Below, one piece after another: positions 61,974 to 64,000 of a stretch of DNA of 64,000 nt. Source of the DNA: Methyloversatilis universalis (lineage in GTDB: Bacteria; Pseudomonadota; Gammaproteobacteria; Methylococcales; Methylococcaceae). The notes under the pieces are model-generated. The model was not told the origin of the DNA. It saw only the letters and a list, made by a program, of their open reading frames with translations, and searched no databases. The stretch covers positions 1 to 64,000 of the forward strand of contig DYIL01000006.1 in NCBI GenBank assembly GCA_020723665.1, given 5' to 3'. Numbering within the stretch: position 1 is the stretch's first letter; each line of letters starts with the position of its first letter. Position numbers and translations under genes: made by a program.

Positions 61974-63446
61974 TCAGGCGGCCTCGCTCAACGGAAATCG
62001 AACCCGGATGCGGGCACCTTGTTTGTCCTGCCGAGGCTCGAGAACTTCGATTTTTCCGCGCTGATTGGCAACGCACTCGCTGGCGATGGCCAAGCCCATT
62101 CCAGTGCCCTCGGTGCCCAGGGCAAATGCGGCCTTGCCCCGGTAAAACGGTTCAAATACATGCTTGCTGTCCTCTTCGTCGATGCCGGGACCGTCGTCTT
62201 CGACCTCCAGCTCCATGTTGTCGCCCACGGAGCGTAGCATGATTCGAATCTCGCCGCCTTCGGGCGAGTAACTCACGGCATTGGAAATCAGATGATCGAT
62301 CACGGTTCGCAACTGATCCCGATCACCCGATACGGTGACCGGCTGGACCAGTTCCTTGACCGCCAAGGACTTCGCCTGCAGGCGGGGCCGATGATCCTCG
62401 ATGACGGACCTTAACAGGTCCCGCATATCAACGCGTTCCGCGGCGGTCCGTTCGGGTTCCTCGTGTAGCCGATTGTAGCGTGTCAGCTCCGCCAGCAGCT
62501 CTTGCAGCTTTTGAATGTTCGTCGTCAACGTCCGGCCGATTTCATGCTGCTCGGGACCGGCTTCGTGCTTCATCGTTTCGAGCTGTTCCGCGCTTTCGAC
62601 GATCCGGGCCAGCGGCATCTTGATCTCGGTCGACACATTGTCCATCAATTGCCGTTTCGACTCTTCGAGCGAGCGCAGGCGCGCCCGCAGCAGTTCCAAT
62701 TGATCCCCCAGATAGCGCAGATCCCGCGGTCCCGTCACGGTGATGGGCTGCCCGAAATCCCGCGCCGTCAGCCTTCGGATGGCTTCGTCCAACTGCCGGA
62801 CCGAGCGGGTGAGCAAGGTCAGGAGAAACAAGATCACGGCTACCGAGATGGGCAGCAGAAATCCCGCCTTGATCATGAGGTCGTGCTGAACCGATTTGGA
62901 TTGCCCATAGAGTTCCTTCGCCTCGCGATCGACCTGATCGGAGATTTCGCGCCACAACGCGCTCGCCGCCGCGTGCAAGCCCTGAAAGACCTGTTCGTCG
63001 GGCAGGGTGACGCGCTCATCGGCTTCGGAACTGATGATTTGCTCGTAGACTATGCGTTCCTGCTCCGACAACTCATTGATCGAAAGCGCCACTTTTTCGT
63101 CCACGCCCATTTTCAGCAGTTCGCCCAAGGTTTGTCTCAGGGCATTCCGGACGGTCTCGTAGGACTGGCGCTCGTAGGGCTGGCGCAGGGACGGATGCGC
63201 CAGGATGACGAACAGCTTGGCTTTTCGCTCGATATCGGAAACCATCTGCAGTGCAGACCGGGCGGTTTTCACTTGCTCGACGATTTGATAAAAGGTCCTT
63301 TGCTCCAGCCTGGCGATATCGCGCATCGCGAAGGCCGCGTACATCACGGCAAACAGCAGGGGAACCAAGACGACCACGAATCCGATGGGGATCAGGTATT
63401 TCAGCGAGAATAACTTTTCGACTCTCATCCGCTTCAAATCAACCAT
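61974..63446 (-). CDS. Sensor histidine kinase (GlrK/QseE-like)
   Basis: HAMP-like region; DNVSTEIKMPLARIVESAEQLE H-box-like; NAVSYSPEGGEIRI; EVEDDGPGIDEED; GTGMGLAIASECVANQRGKIEV. Confidence 0.85.
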   Translation of the reverse strand: MVDLKRMRVEKLFSLKYLIPIGFVVVLVPLLFAVMYAAFAMRDIARLEQRTFYQIVEQVKTARSALQMVSDIERKAKLFVILAHPSLRQPYERQSYETVRNALRQTLGELLKMGVDEKVALSINELSEQERIVYEQIISSEADERVTLPDEQVFQGLHAAASALWREISDQVDREAKELYGQSKSVQHDLMIKAGFLLPISVAVILFLLTLLTRSVRQLDEAIRRLTARDFGQPITVTGPRDLRYLGDQLELLRARLRSLEESKRQLMDNVSTEIKMPLARIVESAEQLETMKHEAGPEQHEIGRTLTTNIQKLQELLAELTRYNRLHEEPERTAAERVDMRDLLRSVIEDHRPRLQAKSLAVKELVQPVTVSGDRDQLRTVIDHLISNAVSYSPEGGEIRIMLRSVGDNMELEVEDDGPGIDEEDSKHVFEPFYRGKAAFALGTEGTGMGLAIASECVANQRGKIEVLEPRQDKQGARIRVRFPLSEAA

Positions 63447-63614
63447 TGCCGCAGCGTCGGATGCATGAAACCGACCCGACGGCGCCGTAACACTTCGGTG
63501 ACGATACCCTACATGATAGGGATTTATCTCCCGCTCGTGCTAAATGGCGTATTCAAATCCCGTATTCGCTCCTCGAACGATTTTCAAGGCAGCACCTTCC
63601 GCGAGGTAGATCAC

Positions 63615-64000
63615 ATGACATCGCATTGCTCTAAACCTGGCGTCCTGATCATAGCGGCAACCTGGATGGCTCTGGCCGATGGCGCCGACCTTTCGGGACT
63701 GCCGGCTCAAGGCGGCGCCGAACAGCCCGCCGTTCTGCTCGAACTCGGCAGCCAGCCCTCATCAGCCGCGGCCCGGGACGAGGCGACGCGGGTTTACCAG
63801 GGAGACATTGGCGCGCACCAGGGAGACGCTTCGATTCAGATCGGCGCGGATGAGGTCGGCTCGCTGCATCCGGGGTTCGGTACGTGGCAAGTCGCTTTCC
63901 GGTTCGAGCTGGAGCCTAGGCCGGACGACAAGCCGTATATCTTCTGGGCGCGCTGGCGGCAAGGCGGCGATCCCGCGGTATGCACACAGACTTTCGAGAT
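63615..64000 (+). CDS. Hypothetical exported protein, truncated by the window edge
   Basis: Open frame ATG 63615 to 64000: MTSHCSKPGVLIIAATWMALADGADLSGLPAQGGAEQPAVLLELG...; absent from the ORF track because no stop lies in the window. Confidence 0.6.
   Translation, partial: MTSHCSKPGVLIIAATWMALADGADLSGLPAQGGAEQPAVLLELGSQPSSAAARDEATRVYQGDIGAHQGDASIQIGADEVGSLHPGFGTWQVAFRFELEPRPDDKPYIFWARWRQGGDPAVCTQTFE

Overview
The window looks like a GC-rich gammaproteobacterial chromosome. I infer a methanotroph-like (Methylococcales) lineage from gene content and PPi-linked metabolism, but did not test this. Most of it is housekeeping: ppiD, tRNA-Asp, tRNA-Val, HU, lon, clpX, clpP, tig, tRNA-Leu; a glucan/carbohydrate block (GH94-like protein, a frameshifted discoidin/hairpin glycosidase, polysaccharide deacetylase, OpgD-like); moxR, purD, marC; the Entner-Doudoroff set pgl/zwf//edd/eda; dusB-fis-purH; speD; a crp/vfr-like gene; prlC; gcvT; hppA-pfp; phzF/eamA; and a QseE/GlrK-like histidine kinase.

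The most interesting locus is at about 34.69-39.28 kb, all on the minus strand. It has two tandem 95-aa precursor genes, each carrying a Sec-type signal peptide followed by a double-glycine leader motif (MSEQQLAAVEGG). Their leaders are nearly identical and their 47-aa cores diverge but keep a C-x9-C pair. Upstream lie a sigma54-type (VpsR-like) regulator and a coiled-coil plus beta-barrel outer-membrane protein (FapF/Phenol_MetA_deg-like). A good sigma54-type promoter match and a perfect 24-bp palindrome sit between the regulator and the precursors. I propose this as a candidate undescribed Sec-plus-GG peptide secretion system (bacteriocin-like or amyloid-like).

Other observations are several MITE-like repeat families, an aminotransferase reduced to its two ends, a DinB pseudogene cut by a repeat, a one-base frameshift in a G run, and an in-frame 72-nt duplication in a lipoprotein-like gene.
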